From Muribaculaceae bacterium (GTDB lineage Bacteria; Bacteroidota; Bacteroidia; Bacteroidales; Muribaculaceae), in contig JAFVPD010000010.1 of NCBI GenBank assembly GCA_017505535.1, forward strand, positions 1-33,987: DNA of 33,987 nucleotides, given 5' to 3'. Below, piece by piece: positions 33,981 to 33,987 of this stretch. How positions within the stretch are numbered: the first letter of the stretch is position 1; the number at the start of each line of letters is the position of its first letter. The translations under genes and the position numbers were made by a program. Below the pieces are notes generated by a model, which ran no database searches, was not told the DNA's origin, and saw nothing but the letters and a program-made list of their open reading frames with translations.

Positions 33981-33987
33981 AAATTTA

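Overview
The window looks like a chromosome segment of a gut-type Bacteroidales bacterium, most likely near Bacteroides/Muribaculaceae. The reasons are the recurrent Bacteroidetes promoter form (TTTG, about 19 bases, TAnnTTTG), the lack of Shine-Dalgarno sequences, the set of housekeeping genes, a sphingo-inositol lipid locus, a DUF2795 protein and an RHS fragment. The genus is an inference; no database was searched.

Layout. 1-97: 3' end of a 5S rRNA gene and its terminator. 325-8213 (+): pdxA followed by an inositol-lipid operon (nucleotidyltransferase, ATP-grasp-like protein, PgpA-type phosphatase, GtrA protein, phosphatidylinositol-phosphate synthase, PAP2/IPC-synthase-like enzyme, a second CDP-alcohol phosphotransferase), then myo-inositol-1-phosphate synthase under its own promoter. 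8245-8530: two terminator hairpins around a possible ~70-nt small RNA, then a PfkB sugar kinase that may be leaderless, then recA. 10820-12139 (-): three overlapping or closely spaced unknown genes of phage-like character, one with unimolecular-spanin topology. 12424-17705 (+): rimP-nusA-infB-folK with a structured leader. 17722-19230 (-): an AbiE-type toxin-antitoxin pair with a 37-bp operator-like dyad. 19331-26600 (-): slyD, mutS, an exported M15 peptidase, yebC and pheT.

26763-30369 (-) is the most novel part. It is a four-gene cluster: a NADAR (YbiA-like) ADP-ribose-processing family protein, two unrecognised proteins that look like distant paralogues of each other, and an HD-domain phosphohydrolase. 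A degraded C-terminal piece of a second NADAR gene follows, and a TGTACA-N3-TGTACA dyad sits at the promoter. 30540-33406 (-): a DUF2795 protein, then rsmF-like methyltransferase, LOG-family and cobalamin adenosyltransferase genes in one operon. 33481-33980 (-): an RHS tip fragment and a small ORF at the window edge.

How the genes work together. The lipid locus can plausibly make inositol 1-phosphate from glucose 6-phosphate, attach it to a CDP-activated lipid, dephosphorylate it, and pass the head group to ceramide. The extra nucleotidyltransferase, ATP-grasp-like protein and second phosphotransferase suggest a further head-group modification. The rimP operon is the usual translation/transcription set. 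The NADAR cluster looks like an accessory NAD/ADP-ribose or nucleic-acid stress module whose function is not established.
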